Below, one piece after another: positions 10,525-19,296 of a stretch of 64,000 nt of DNA. This DNA comes from Sulfurovum sp. (GTDB lineage Bacteria; Campylobacterota; Campylobacteria; Campylobacterales; Sulfurovaceae), in NCBI GenBank assembly GCA_027081115.1, contig JALWLD010000035.1, positions 1 through 64,000 on the forward strand, in the 5' to 3' direction. Both the position numbers and the translations under genes were made by a program. Within the stretch, counting starts at the first letter, position 1, and the number at the start of each line of letters is the position of its first letter. The notes beneath the pieces were generated by a model that did not search any database, was not told where the DNA came from, and saw only the letters and a list, made by a program, of their open reading frames with translations.

Positions 10525-11475
10525 TTAATCCAATTTCCAGAAGAAAATCTTTGCTTCATCACCCGAAGAGATAACAGAACTTTCATTGATAAAGAGTATT
10601 TTATTGGGAATAGCATAGTGCCCAACAAGTCTGTTGCCTTTTATTTTTGTTTGGGTATCGAAGAGTTGTAAATAGTGTTCGAACCCGCTTGAGTAGGCTG
10701 CTGTACTTCCACTTGGACTTAAACCTACTGCATAGACAAGAAAATCACTCTTGAGGTGGTAGGCTTTACCTTTTTTGTTATAGATTCCCACTCGTCTGTC
10801 CTGCCCAGCCGTGACAATGGTTCCATTGGCATAAGCTACTTTATATATATTGTCTACATGCTCGGAGGTAAAGATTTGAAGAATTTTGGATGAGTTTACT
10901 TCAATAAGTGTGACTTTTCCACTCTCATCGGAAATGATCATATTTTTTTTATCGGCACTGAGGGCCATATCTCCCATAGTACTCTCTGAAACATGCCTCT
11001 CATAGAGTTTTGCATTTTCTGATTTGTCGTATAAAACAACATCAGAACCAAAAGAGCCAAAGATAAGCTTATTCTCTTCTGTAAAAAGTACCTTTTTGGG
11101 CATGAGCTTTTTTGTTTCATCAATGATCTTTATAAGCTCTTTTCCGTCATCGATCCAGATATTTCGGTAAGCACTCATACCGGAAGAGACCAAAACTGTT
11201 TTCCCATGGCTTCTATCTATAGAGTGTACTCGAGCAGGTATGGTTTCGCCTTTTATTGTATAAAGGGAAGGAAGGTGTATTTTTCGTACAATTTTTTGTT
11301 TTACCAGATCAATAATATCTACAACACCTTCATCTGTTGCTACATATAGGTAGCCATTGTCTTCTACAAAATCGCTGACCAATCCAGATGTCTCAACTGT
11401 CGCTATAGGCGTAATGTCCCGTGCATACAGGATATTTGAAAGCAGTATGATGAGCATAGTAATTAGTTTGGGCAT
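10525..11475 (-). CDS. Periplasmic WD40/beta-propeller repeat protein (possibly NapL-like)
   Basis: Signal peptide and repeated blade-like segments (GKVTLIEVNSSKILQIF, DRRVGIYNKKGK, AKIFFWKLD). Confidence 0.6.
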   Translation of the reverse strand: MPKLITMLIILLSNILYARDITPIATVETSGLVSDFVEDNGYLYVATDEGVVDIIDLVKQKIVRKIHLPSLYTIKGETIPARVHSIDRSHGKTVLVSSGMSAYRNIWIDDGKELIKIIDETKKLMPKKVLFTEENKLIFGSFGSDVVLYDKSENAKLYERHVSESTMGDMALSADKKNMIISDESGKVTLIEVNSSKILQIFTSEHVDNIYKVAYANGTIVTAGQDRRVGIYNKKGKAYHLKSDFLVYAVGLSPSGSTAAYSSGFEHYLQLFDTQTKIKGNRLVGHYAIPNKILFINESSVISSGDEAKIFFWKLD

Positions 11476-11518
11476 AAAGATCCGTTGTGTGTTGTGATGG
11501 TATTATAGCTAAATTGAA

Positions 11519-12022
11519 TTATTGTATTTTTTTGATCATAGATTTTAAGTAAGATTCTCTCTTTTCAATACCCAGCAGTCTTTTCCGTGTAAGGTCAGGG
11601 TAGGTACCATGGAGTCCTTTCCCATCTTCTCCATGACAACCTGCACAGTTACTGGTATAGAACATGACAGCATTCTTTTCATAAGGCTTTTCACATTTTT
11701 TTCCTGAAAGCTCCATCACATAGCAGGCAATTTTATCTGCATCTTCTGGAGAAGCAAAGCCTCCTTCCATCACACCGCCTTTAAAGTTAAACTGCTCTGA
11801 ACCGTGGTTAATCACATATATGATGTATGCTTTGGTGTAGGCATTTGTATGTAATTTCTGGAGTTCTTTTTTAAAAGGATCATTTTGTTTTTTTTCTATA
11901 GATACTTGTTCCACAGATTTTACTTTTTTGTGCTGCTGTGTATACTTTTTGTTAAGACCATTATAGAGAGCATACAGGAGTACAAAAAGTATGACAAGAT
12001 AGGAGAGATATTTTTCAAACAA
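11519..12022 (-). CDS. Membrane-anchored c-type cytochrome
   Basis: N-terminal TM; NCAGCHGEDGKGLHGTYPDL heme c motif. Confidence 0.85.
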   Translation of the reverse strand: MFEKYLSYLVILFVLLYALYNGLNKKYTQQHKKVKSVEQVSIEKKQNDPFKKELQKLHTNAYTKAYIIYVINHGSEQFNFKGGVMEGGFASPEDADKIACYVMELSGKKCEKPYEKNAVMFYTSNCAGCHGEDGKGLHGTYPDLTRKRLLGIEKRESYLKSMIKKIQ

Positions 12023-12028
12023 GAAAGT

Positions 12029-12628
12029 TTACCAAAGAAAACGGGTTGAGAATGGTTTTACCAGTGGCAGGAAATCTACTTTCATTGTAGTCCAACGTGT
12101 CAGTAGAGATTGCTTTTGATGATGCAGTGTTATGACATTTTTGTATGGTGCCAAACGAGCAGTTGCATCAAGATGTTTAAGCATACGGTTCAGCTGATTG
12201 GTACTCATACCATATACAAAACGTAAACGCTGACTTTCATCTTGTTGTGCCAATACATTAAGGATCTGACCGTTTAACAGAATCACCTGAAAGGCATACA
12301 TATTATTTTTTGCATAAACTCTCAGCACAGATCTTGCATCAAATACAGAACGTATAATATGGATTGTAGCCGGAGAAAATTCATACGAGATATCTGTATG
12401 TGCATCTTCATAAACGACAAAGTTACCTGATTTTAGTTTTAGGATCTTTTGGTCAACAATCAGTGTTCTAAAGTATTCTCTCTCTTTTTGAACCAGGATA
12501 GTATCGAGTAGTACATGATTTTCTTCTACTTGAAATATAAGGCTGTTAGGCTGATATTCTATATTGGATGATGTACAGCCATTTATTATGAAAATAGCTG
12601 TAAGCGTAAGAGAGAGTTTTTTGAACAT
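12029..12628 (-). CDS. Hypothetical lipoprotein
   Basis: MFKKLSLTLTAIFIINGCTSS lipobox. Confidence 0.65.
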   Translation of the reverse strand: MFKKLSLTLTAIFIINGCTSSNIEYQPNSLIFQVEENHVLLDTILVQKEREYFRTLIVDQKILKLKSGNFVVYEDAHTDISYEFSPATIHIIRSVFDARSVLRVYAKNNMYAFQVILLNGQILNVLAQQDESQRLRFVYGMSTNQLNRMLKHLDATARLAPYKNVITLHHQKQSLLTRWTTMKVDFLPLVKPFSTRFLW

Positions 12629-12629
12629 T

Positions 12630-13106
12630 TTATACTATATCTGTCAATTTGAGGAAGATCTCGTTAAACTCTTTAGCTGCTTTTTGTGCAAGCCTTTCTA
12701 CTTCCAGTTTAGATTTACTGTAAAGATGTGAGAGCTCCTTTTGTTTCTCTTCCCAAAGGTCTTCACCTTCTTTTTTTGCAAGATGTGCTTTTAATGCTAC
12801 GATATCAAACTCTTCTGACGTGTTCTTGGAAGCTTGATGTACAAAGGTATCGAGGGTATCTTGGATAGTTTCAAGTTTCTCACGTGCTTCCATCATGCCT
12901 AAATGGGCTTTGAGTTCAGTTTCTCCCTCTAGGTTATTGTAGGATTCTGTGAGTTTATTTTGAATATCTGATAAATACTTTTTTAAATCTCCCCAGAATG
13001 CTGCTGCATCTTCGGGGAAATCTTTACTGAGAGTTTCTATCTTCTCTTCAGCTTTCTCAAGTGCTTCTTTTGATTGTTTCAAAAGTGCTTTGAGTTCTTT
13101 TTCCAT
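12630..13106 (-). CDS. Coiled-coil hypothetical protein
   Basis: MEKELKALLKQSKEALEKAEEKIETL... heptad-rich. The ORF-track start at 13115 overlaps the SQR stop; the internal M (MEKELK) is the likely start. Confidence 0.6.
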   Translation of the reverse strand: MEKELKALLKQSKEALEKAEEKIETLSKDFPEDAAAFWGDLKKYLSDIQNKLTESYNNLEGETELKAHLGMMEAREKLETIQDTLDTFVHQASKNTSEEFDIVALKAHLAKKEGEDLWEEKQKELSHLYSKSKLEVERLAQKAAKEFNEIFLKLTDIV

Positions 13107-14560
13107 TAAAACCATCCTCTTAACATAAGATTCCAGTACATAGGTTTCAACATGTAGAGATCAAACGCCCACCAGAACCATCTTGGTGTAGCAGGATCAA
13201 GGAATGGCATAGTTGGTGCAAGACCATCATAGTTGAATTCAGCCATGATGATCTTACCATATTCAGTTTTTAATGGACAAACGGTATAGCCATCAAATAC
13301 TTCAGTCAATGGATCTCCATTTACTTGAGAAACAAGGTTCCCCACTGTAATAGGACCATGGTGTCTTGCAGAACCACCTGTCTTACCTTTAGGGATACCA
13401 CATACATCACCAATACCAAACACATTTGGGTACCTTCTATGTTGCAGTGTTTTCTGATCTACTTCCAGCCAACCTTTAGCTGTACCTTTTTGCCAACCAA
13501 GAGGAGAATCAACAAGTGCCTGTGGTGGTCCCATTGGTGGTACTACATGAATAAAGTCATACTTCAGATCAACCATACGCTTTTTTTGGATCATATCGAA
13601 CTCTTTAAGATCCTCATCATATTCACCTTTTACTTCGTATCTCTCTTCAAAAGTAGCAATTTTGTTTTTAACATCCATAGCAACAAGATTATGCTTAAAC
13701 TTGTTGCTAATAGTGTCATATCCACTCTGTACTTCTTTAAGTGAAGCTGCAATAGTTGGGAGACCAAAGAGTTTTCCACCATTGGTAGCAAAGATGAAGT
13801 TTGCTCCTAAGTTCTCTTTTCTTAAGTGATCAGCAGAGAGGTAAAGAATTTTTTGTGGTGCACCACCACACTTAATAGGTGTATTTGGCTGTGTATAGAT
13901 GGCTGTAGGTTTTTTACCACCTGCGGCTGCATCTTTAAGCGCATTAAACCATTCCCAAGTTACATCTGCACCATGTGCCGTACCTTTTTCAAGGTTATTT
14001 AGATATACAGAGGCAATACCATTGGTACCGATATCCTCTTCTTTTAACCCTTTTATCCAATCATAATGGTAGACAATACCAGTAGCAACTACCATATAGT
14101 CATAAGCCACTTCTGTACCAGCTCTTGTAACTACCTTATTGTTGTCCGGGTCAAATGTTTTTACTTCATCTTTGATCCAATTCACATCTGAAGGGATAAA
14201 GTCTTTATTGTGTTTTACCAAGTCATCATGCACATAAAGTCCCGCAGCAACAAACACTTGTCCTGGTTGATAGAGGTGAGTTTCATTTGGTGCGATGATT
14301 GTGATGTCCGCATTTGGCATGGCAGAGTGGATTCTTGCCAGTGCCATAATACCACCTGCACCACCACCAACGACAAGAATCTTGACATTCTTGTCGGAGC
14401 TAGGTCCTGCTTCAGCTTTTGTAGGTGCCCCCACCATCATGGCTGATCCACCAGTAAGCCCCATAATCTTTAGAGCATCTCTTCTACTCATACCGTTTGC
14501 TGTTTTATCTCCATGAAGAAGTTCAACCAAAGGTTTGCTGTGCGAAATCTTTTTTGACAT
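13106..14560 (-). CDS. Sulfide:quinone oxidoreductase family flavoprotein with Tat signal
   Basis: SRRDALKIMGLTGGSAMMVGAP Tat-type signal; VKILVVGGGAGGIMALARI FAD motif; IKCGGAPQK, FGIGDVCGIPKGKTGGSARHHGPI. Confidence 0.88.
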   Translation of the reverse strand: MSKKISHSKPLVELLHGDKTANGMSRRDALKIMGLTGGSAMMVGAPTKAEAGPSSDKNVKILVVGGGAGGIMALARIHSAMPNADITIIAPNETHLYQPGQVFVAAGLYVHDDLVKHNKDFIPSDVNWIKDEVKTFDPDNNKVVTRAGTEVAYDYMVVATGIVYHYDWIKGLKEEDIGTNGIASVYLNNLEKGTAHGADVTWEWFNALKDAAAGGKKPTAIYTQPNTPIKCGGAPQKILYLSADHLRKENLGANFIFATNGGKLFGLPTIAASLKEVQSGYDTISNKFKHNLVAMDVKNKIATFEERYEVKGEYDEDLKEFDMIQKKRMVDLKYDFIHVVPPMGPPQALVDSPLGWQKGTAKGWLEVDQKTLQHRRYPNVFGIGDVCGIPKGKTGGSARHHGPITVGNLVSQVNGDPLTEVFDGYTVCPLKTEYGKIIMAEFNYDGLAPTMPFLDPATPRWFWWAFDLYMLKPMYWNLMLRGWF

Positions 14561-14863
14561 TCCTAAGTCCTTTTTTACTATTTGATATTTTGACCGATCA
14601 TATAAACAATGTATTTATTTTTAGAGGTAAATAATTGTCTCAAACCTATTTTAATTAGTTATATCTAGAAAAAAGCTTAAAAGTCTATTTTGATCTTAAT
14701 AAGGTATAGCCGTATTAATATGCTATTTACTATTGATTAATAAATATATAGATTTAGATGAATAATATAACTATAGATTATGTATTTGGATATTTTATTT
14801 TTGAATAAAGGTGTAGATAGCAGAGTCACAAACAGAGTTTTTGTATCTCAAGTTTTATCGTAA

Positions 14864-15972
14864 CGCCAATTCTAACAATAAACGCAATTTCTGAGAAGTG
14901 AGGTGAAAGAGCGGGTTAATCGAGATTCGGTTATCCTTTTTCACCACAAAAGAGGAAATAACATGCGAATAACACAATTAACCCAGAAAGAAAGATACCA
15001 TATTTGGGCTTCATTAAAGCGTGGAGTAAGTCAAAAAAATATTGCAGAGACTATTGGTGTGCATCCATCAACAATATGTAGAGAGATTCAAAGAAACAAA
15101 GATGCAGACACTTAAGAATACCATTATGCTTTTGCCCAAACAAAATCACAACGAAGACAAAAGTCTAAACGTAAACATACAGTGCTCACATCTAAGATAA
15201 AAACCTACATAAAGTCCAAACTCAAAGAAGACTGGTCTCCAGAACAGATCTCTGGGAGAATGAAGGTAGACCATGGATTCACAATCTGCCATGAGACGAT
15301 CTATCGTTATATTTACTACAACAAATCAAGAGGTGGCAGGCTCTATAAGTACTTGCGTCACAAGAACAAGAAGTATCATAGTAGAAGTAACAGTTATCAA
15401 CGCAGAGGTATCATTATTGACAGGATCTCAATTGATAAAAGACCGAAGATCGTAGAGAAGAAGAACCGTATAGGTGACTTTGAAATAGATACGGTCATTG
15501 GCAGACATCATGTTGGAGCACTCGTTACTGTAGTGGATAGAAAGTCAAAGTTCACACTAATCAAGAAAGTGGAATCCAAGAAAGCAGAGGAAGTGACCAA
15601 AGCTTTAATCTCAATGCTTACACCTCTCAAACCTATTACCAAGACCATTACAAGCGATAACGGTAAAGAGTTCGCCTATCATAAGGAAGTCTCTACAACA
15701 CTTGATACAGACTTCTACTTTGCACATCCATATTCATCCTGGGAGAGAGGATTGAATGAGCATACCAATGGATTGATCAGGCAATATCTGCCTAAGAAAA
15801 CAGACTTAACACAGGTTTGTAAGGAGGAAATTATTACCATACAAGATAAGCTAAATCACAGACCGAGAAAAGTACTGAATTACAGAACACCTTATGAGGT
15901 ATTTTTCAAAGAATTCGCTAAACAGATAGCTGCGTGATTGAGGTGGAATTGCGTTAGTGATTAGAATTGGCG
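14864..15972 (+). mobile_element. IS30-like insertion sequence with ~28-bp imperfect terminal inverted repeats and TAA target duplication
   Basis: Left end CGCCAATTCTAACAATAAACGCAATT; reverse complement of right end CGCCAATTCTAATCACTAACGCAATT; TAA at 14861-14863 and 15973-15975. Confidence 0.88.
14963..15937 (+). pseudogene. IS30-family transposase interrupted by one in-frame TAA (15113-15115)
   Basis: MRITQLTQKERYHIWASLKRGVSQKNIAETIGVHPSTICREIQRNKDADT*EYHYAFAQTKSQRRQKSKRKHTVL...GDFEIDTVIG...ITSDNGKEF...YFAHPYSSWERGLNEHTNGLIRQYLPK; both halves in the same frame. Confidence 0.85.
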
Positions 15973-16044
15973 TAATGTTAGGGGTAGTTTTTAATAGATG
16001 GTATAATGAAGTATTTATTGATTATGTGTAATTGAAGCTTTATT

Positions 16045-16121
<77 letters not shown>

Positions 16122-16199
16122 ACAGGAATTTTATAAGTCATCTGACTTAATGGAGTGAGATTATAGCTTGAATAAATATATTCAAACTTAAAATCTTTA

Positions 16200-16274
16200 T
16201 GGATGGGGTAGAGGGATTCGAACCCCCGAATACCAGTACCAAAAACTGGTGCCTTACCGCTTGGCGATACCCCA
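16200..16274 (-). tRNA. tRNA-Gln (TTG), CCA encoded
   Basis: TGGGGTATCGCCAAGCGGTAAGGCACCAGTTTTTGGTACTGGTATTCGGGGGTTCGAATCCCTCTACCCCATCCA. Confidence 0.94.
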
Positions 16275-16427
16275 ATATCCACAAGCTTATTGCTTATGTG
16301 GACGGCATTATAGCACCAAAACTCTTTCATGTCAAGAGTTTTCTAAAAAAATGTAAAAAATCTTATATTTGAGGTATAATTACAAAAATCATATTCAAAT
16401 ATAGATATAAACTTACAGGAATAACCA

Positions 16428-17462
16428 ATGTTAAACGATGCAATAAGTAGAGTTGAAAAAGCAATTGAAGATATAAAACATGGAAAAATGGTCATCATGA
16501 TGGATGATGAAGATAGAGAAAATGAGGGAGATCTTGTCTATGCAGCAACATTCTCTACACCAGACATGGTCAACTTTATGGCAAAAGAGGCTAGAGGGCT
16601 TATTTGTACACCTATTACAAAAGAGATCGCTTCAAAACTTGACCTTCTTCCTATGGTAAGCAATAATGTTTCCAATCATGAAACAGCATTTACCGTTTCT
16701 ATAGACTCTGCAAATGCGACAACGGGTATCTCAGCAGCGGAGAGAGATGATTGTATCTCTAAACTTGCTAATCCTTTGACCGTGGCAGAAGACTTTGTAC
16801 GACCTGGCCATATTTTCCCACTTATCGCTAAAGATGGTGGTGTTTTGGTAAGAACTGGACATACAGAAGGATCAGTTGATCTTTGCAAACTAGCGGGACT
16901 TGCACCTGCTGCTGTGATTTGTGAGATCATTAAAGATGATGGAAAAATGGCACGTATGGATGACCTTGAAGTTTTTTCAAAAGAGCATGATATGACCATT
17001 GTTTACATTTCAGACATTGTGGCATATCGTTTAGCCAATGAAAAGCTTGTGCATCGCACAGAAGTAGAAGAAGTAATATTTAGAGAGACTAAAGTAGAGA
17101 AATTTACCTACTCAGACCATATGGACAGAACACATACTGTTATTCGTTTCTACAAGGGGCATGAGACTGCCAATGTAAAATTTCATAACATAGGCCCAGA
17201 TATAGACATTATCTTGGACTGTAAACGTTTTGCAGCACTCAATCATTCTATTGATTACCTAAAACAAAATGGTGGTGTGTTGATCTTCCTTGATACGAAG
17301 ACCATTTCAAAAGAACAGGCAAAAGAGTTTGGTGTGGGTGCACAGATATTGAAAGATCTTGGTATTAAGAACATTAACCTGCTTACTTCCAATAAAGAAA
17401 CAGAGTTTGTGGGGCTTGCAGGTTTTGGTCTTGATGTTGTAGAGAAAATAGAAGTGGTTTAA
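16428..17462 (+). CDS. ribB: 3,4-dihydroxy-2-butanone 4-phosphate synthase with C-terminal degenerate GTP cyclohydrolase II-like domain
   Basis: IEDIKHGKMVIMMDDEDRENEGDLVYAA; RTGHTEGSVDLCKLAGL; the C-terminal domain lacks the CxC zinc cluster of RibA. Confidence 0.93.
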   Translation: MLNDAISRVEKAIEDIKHGKMVIMMDDEDRENEGDLVYAATFSTPDMVNFMAKEARGLICTPITKEIASKLDLLPMVSNNVSNHETAFTVSIDSANATTGISAAERDDCISKLANPLTVAEDFVRPGHIFPLIAKDGGVLVRTGHTEGSVDLCKLAGLAPAAVICEIIKDDGKMARMDDLEVFSKEHDMTIVYISDIVAYRLANEKLVHRTEVEEVIFRETKVEKFTYSDHMDRTHTVIRFYKGHETANVKFHNIGPDIDIILDCKRFAALNHSIDYLKQNGGVLIFLDTKTISKEQAKEFGVGAQILKDLGIKNINLLTSNKETEFVGLAGFGLDVVEKIEVV

Positions 17463-17682
17463 AATACTTTCATGATCTTCGGGTTATGAGCAGTACAAAA
17501 TTCAATTACAACATTATATAGTTATTTCTTTTTGATTAATTTTTTCTGGGGCTATGAATTTCTTTAAATCGTATTTATATATTTGAGATTCAAAAAAAAG
17601 GTTAAGGGCAAACGCCGATGACGACGCTTCAGGAGGAAGAGAGCGCAGTCCTCCTTGTCAATTTAACAAAAGTTGTTGGGGT

Positions 17683-18201
17683 TTAAAAACTCATTTGTTT
17701 TTTTAAATTTTCTTTTGCATTCTTTTTTTGCATTTTATGATAATTTATAATATTCTGCTTTTCTATTTCTTTTTTTCTTATCTTATTTTTTCTTTCTCTT
17801 TCTTGTTTTTGGTATTCTGGTTCTTTAAATTCAAATTTTGGTATTTTTATTTCACTTATTATTTTATTACTTTGTTTATTTATTGTTTCTATTGAGCTTC
17901 CCAGTATTATTATTCCTATACTTGCTAGTATTATGTCAATTATAACTATTGTTATTATAACTATTGCTAATATTTTTATTATTTTCCAGAATAGATTTTT
18001 ACTTTTTATGTCTCCACAGTGTGGGCAGCTTGTTGCTTTTACTGCAATGTTGTTATCACATACTTTGCATTTTGTCATATATTTTTTATTGCTTATTGTT
18101 TTTTGTTCTTTGTAGTGATCTTCTTCTATATGTCCACATTTTGGGCATTTTTGTTCTTTTTTTTTATTATATTGGCATTTAGGACACCATATTGATGACA
18201 T
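17683..18201 (-). CDS. Double zinc-ribbon membrane protein
   Basis: WCPKCQYNKKKEQKCPKCG and CKVCDNNIAVKATSCPHCG ribbons followed by a TM segment. Confidence 0.65.
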   Translation of the reverse strand: MSSIWCPKCQYNKKKEQKCPKCGHIEEDHYKEQKTISNKKYMTKCKVCDNNIAVKATSCPHCGDIKSKNLFWKIIKILAIVIITIVIIDIILASIGIIILGSSIETINKQSNKIISEIKIPKFEFKEPEYQKQERERKNKIRKKEIEKQNIINYHKMQKKNAKENLKKQMSF

Positions 18202-18211
18202 ATTTAATCCT

Positions 18212-18412
18212 TTATTTTAATTCAAATTTACCGCTACTGGCTTTTTTTTCAATTTCTTCTAATTTTTCAAGCAATCTTCTTGTTTCTGATATTTGCACAT
18301 CTGTTTGAAGTCCTAAATTAATTAATCTTACTAGTTCAGGTTTTTCTTTTTCCCATCTATTTAGGGTATTTCTACTTACTCCTATCATGTCTGCAAGTTC
18401 TTGCCTTGTCAT
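18212..18412 (-). CDS. Helix-turn-helix DNA-binding protein
   Basis: MTRQELADMIGVSRNTLNRWEKEKPELVRLINLG. Confidence 0.75.
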   Translation of the reverse strand: MTRQELADMIGVSRNTLNRWEKEKPELVRLINLGLQTDVQISETRRLLEKLEEIEKKASSGKFELK

Positions 18413-18438
18413 AATATATTACCTTTTTTGTTATTTTG

Positions 18439-18525
18439 CACAGTATTTGAATATTTTTCTATATAATCAATAATTCATTAAGTTTAAATACGATACATTT
18501 TTAGAATAAATACACAGTATTTGAA
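18439..18525. promoter_or_regulatory. 13-bp direct repeat CACAGTATTTGAA (18439-18451, 18513-18525) in divergent HTH/integrase promoter region
   Basis: Two exact copies between an HTH gene and an integrase remnant. Confidence 0.5.
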
Positions 18526-18539
18526 CATAAGGAGCTAAT

Positions 18540-19250
18540 ATGACAATAGATACAATCTATCAACACTACATAAATCTAAATCAATTACTTTAGATTCTCA
18601 TACAGTCAAGTCTTATATCTCCGCTTATGAAAAACACATACTTCCCACTTTTGGCTATAGAGAAATTGACACTATTAATTACATAGATTATCAAAAATTC
18701 TCTAATAATCTCCTCGTTTCGGGTAAAAAACCAAAAACAGTTAGAAATATTCTTCGTGTAATTTCTGGTACTTATAAATATGCAATTAAAAATATTTGGT
18801 ATACGGGGGAAATCTTTTCTGATCTGGTTGATCTTCCAAAATATGACAATAAGTTCTATGTTACCATATCTCCAGATATGCAAAAAAGATATCTTTCTCT
18901 TTCTACTGGATGGTAGAAGATTGGGAGAAGTTTTCAACTTGAAGTGGGAATACTTAGACCTCAATCAGGGGATTGTCTATTATCCTGCAACTCATAATAA
19001 ATCAAGAAAACACTTATCTTATGAACTAACTACTGATCTGGTAAATGTTTTAAAGGAATATCAGTTAAAAGCTATCAATCTTCAAGGAACTGTTTTTATA
19101 AATCCTAATACCAATAATAAGTTACAGATATTAGGGGAGCTTGGAAGTGTTTACTTATTGATAATAATCTTTCTTATACGAAACTTCATTCTATCCGACA
19201 TATCTGTTTTAAGAGCCCCACAAACCACTACCTGTTATAATTGGCTATAG
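18540..19250 (+). pseudogene. Tyrosine recombinase/integrase remnant (multiple frameshifts)
   Basis: Frames together read KSITLDSHTVKSYISAYEKHILPTFGYREIDTI...KPKTVRNILRVISGTYKYAI...DMQKRYLSL / LLDGRRLGEVFNLKWEYLDLNQGIVYYPATHNKSRKHLSYELT / NNLSYTKLHSIRHI. Confidence 0.8.
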
Positions 19251-19296
19251 TATAGTCTCTGTATTAAAAATAAATTTTCTAAGGTTTCTTCTAACG

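Noticed and set aside
13325-13744. 139-aa + strand ORF antisense to the SQR gene
   Set aside because: Lies wholly inside a well-supported conserved gene on the other strand; composition looks like reverse-complement coding artefact
15273-15455. 60-aa alternate-frame ORF inside the IS30-like transposase
   Set aside because: Nested in transposase coding sequence, no support
18590-18964. 124-aa minus-strand ORF antisense to the integrase remnant
   Set aside because: The + strand frames give a recognisable integrase; antisense ORF is spurious
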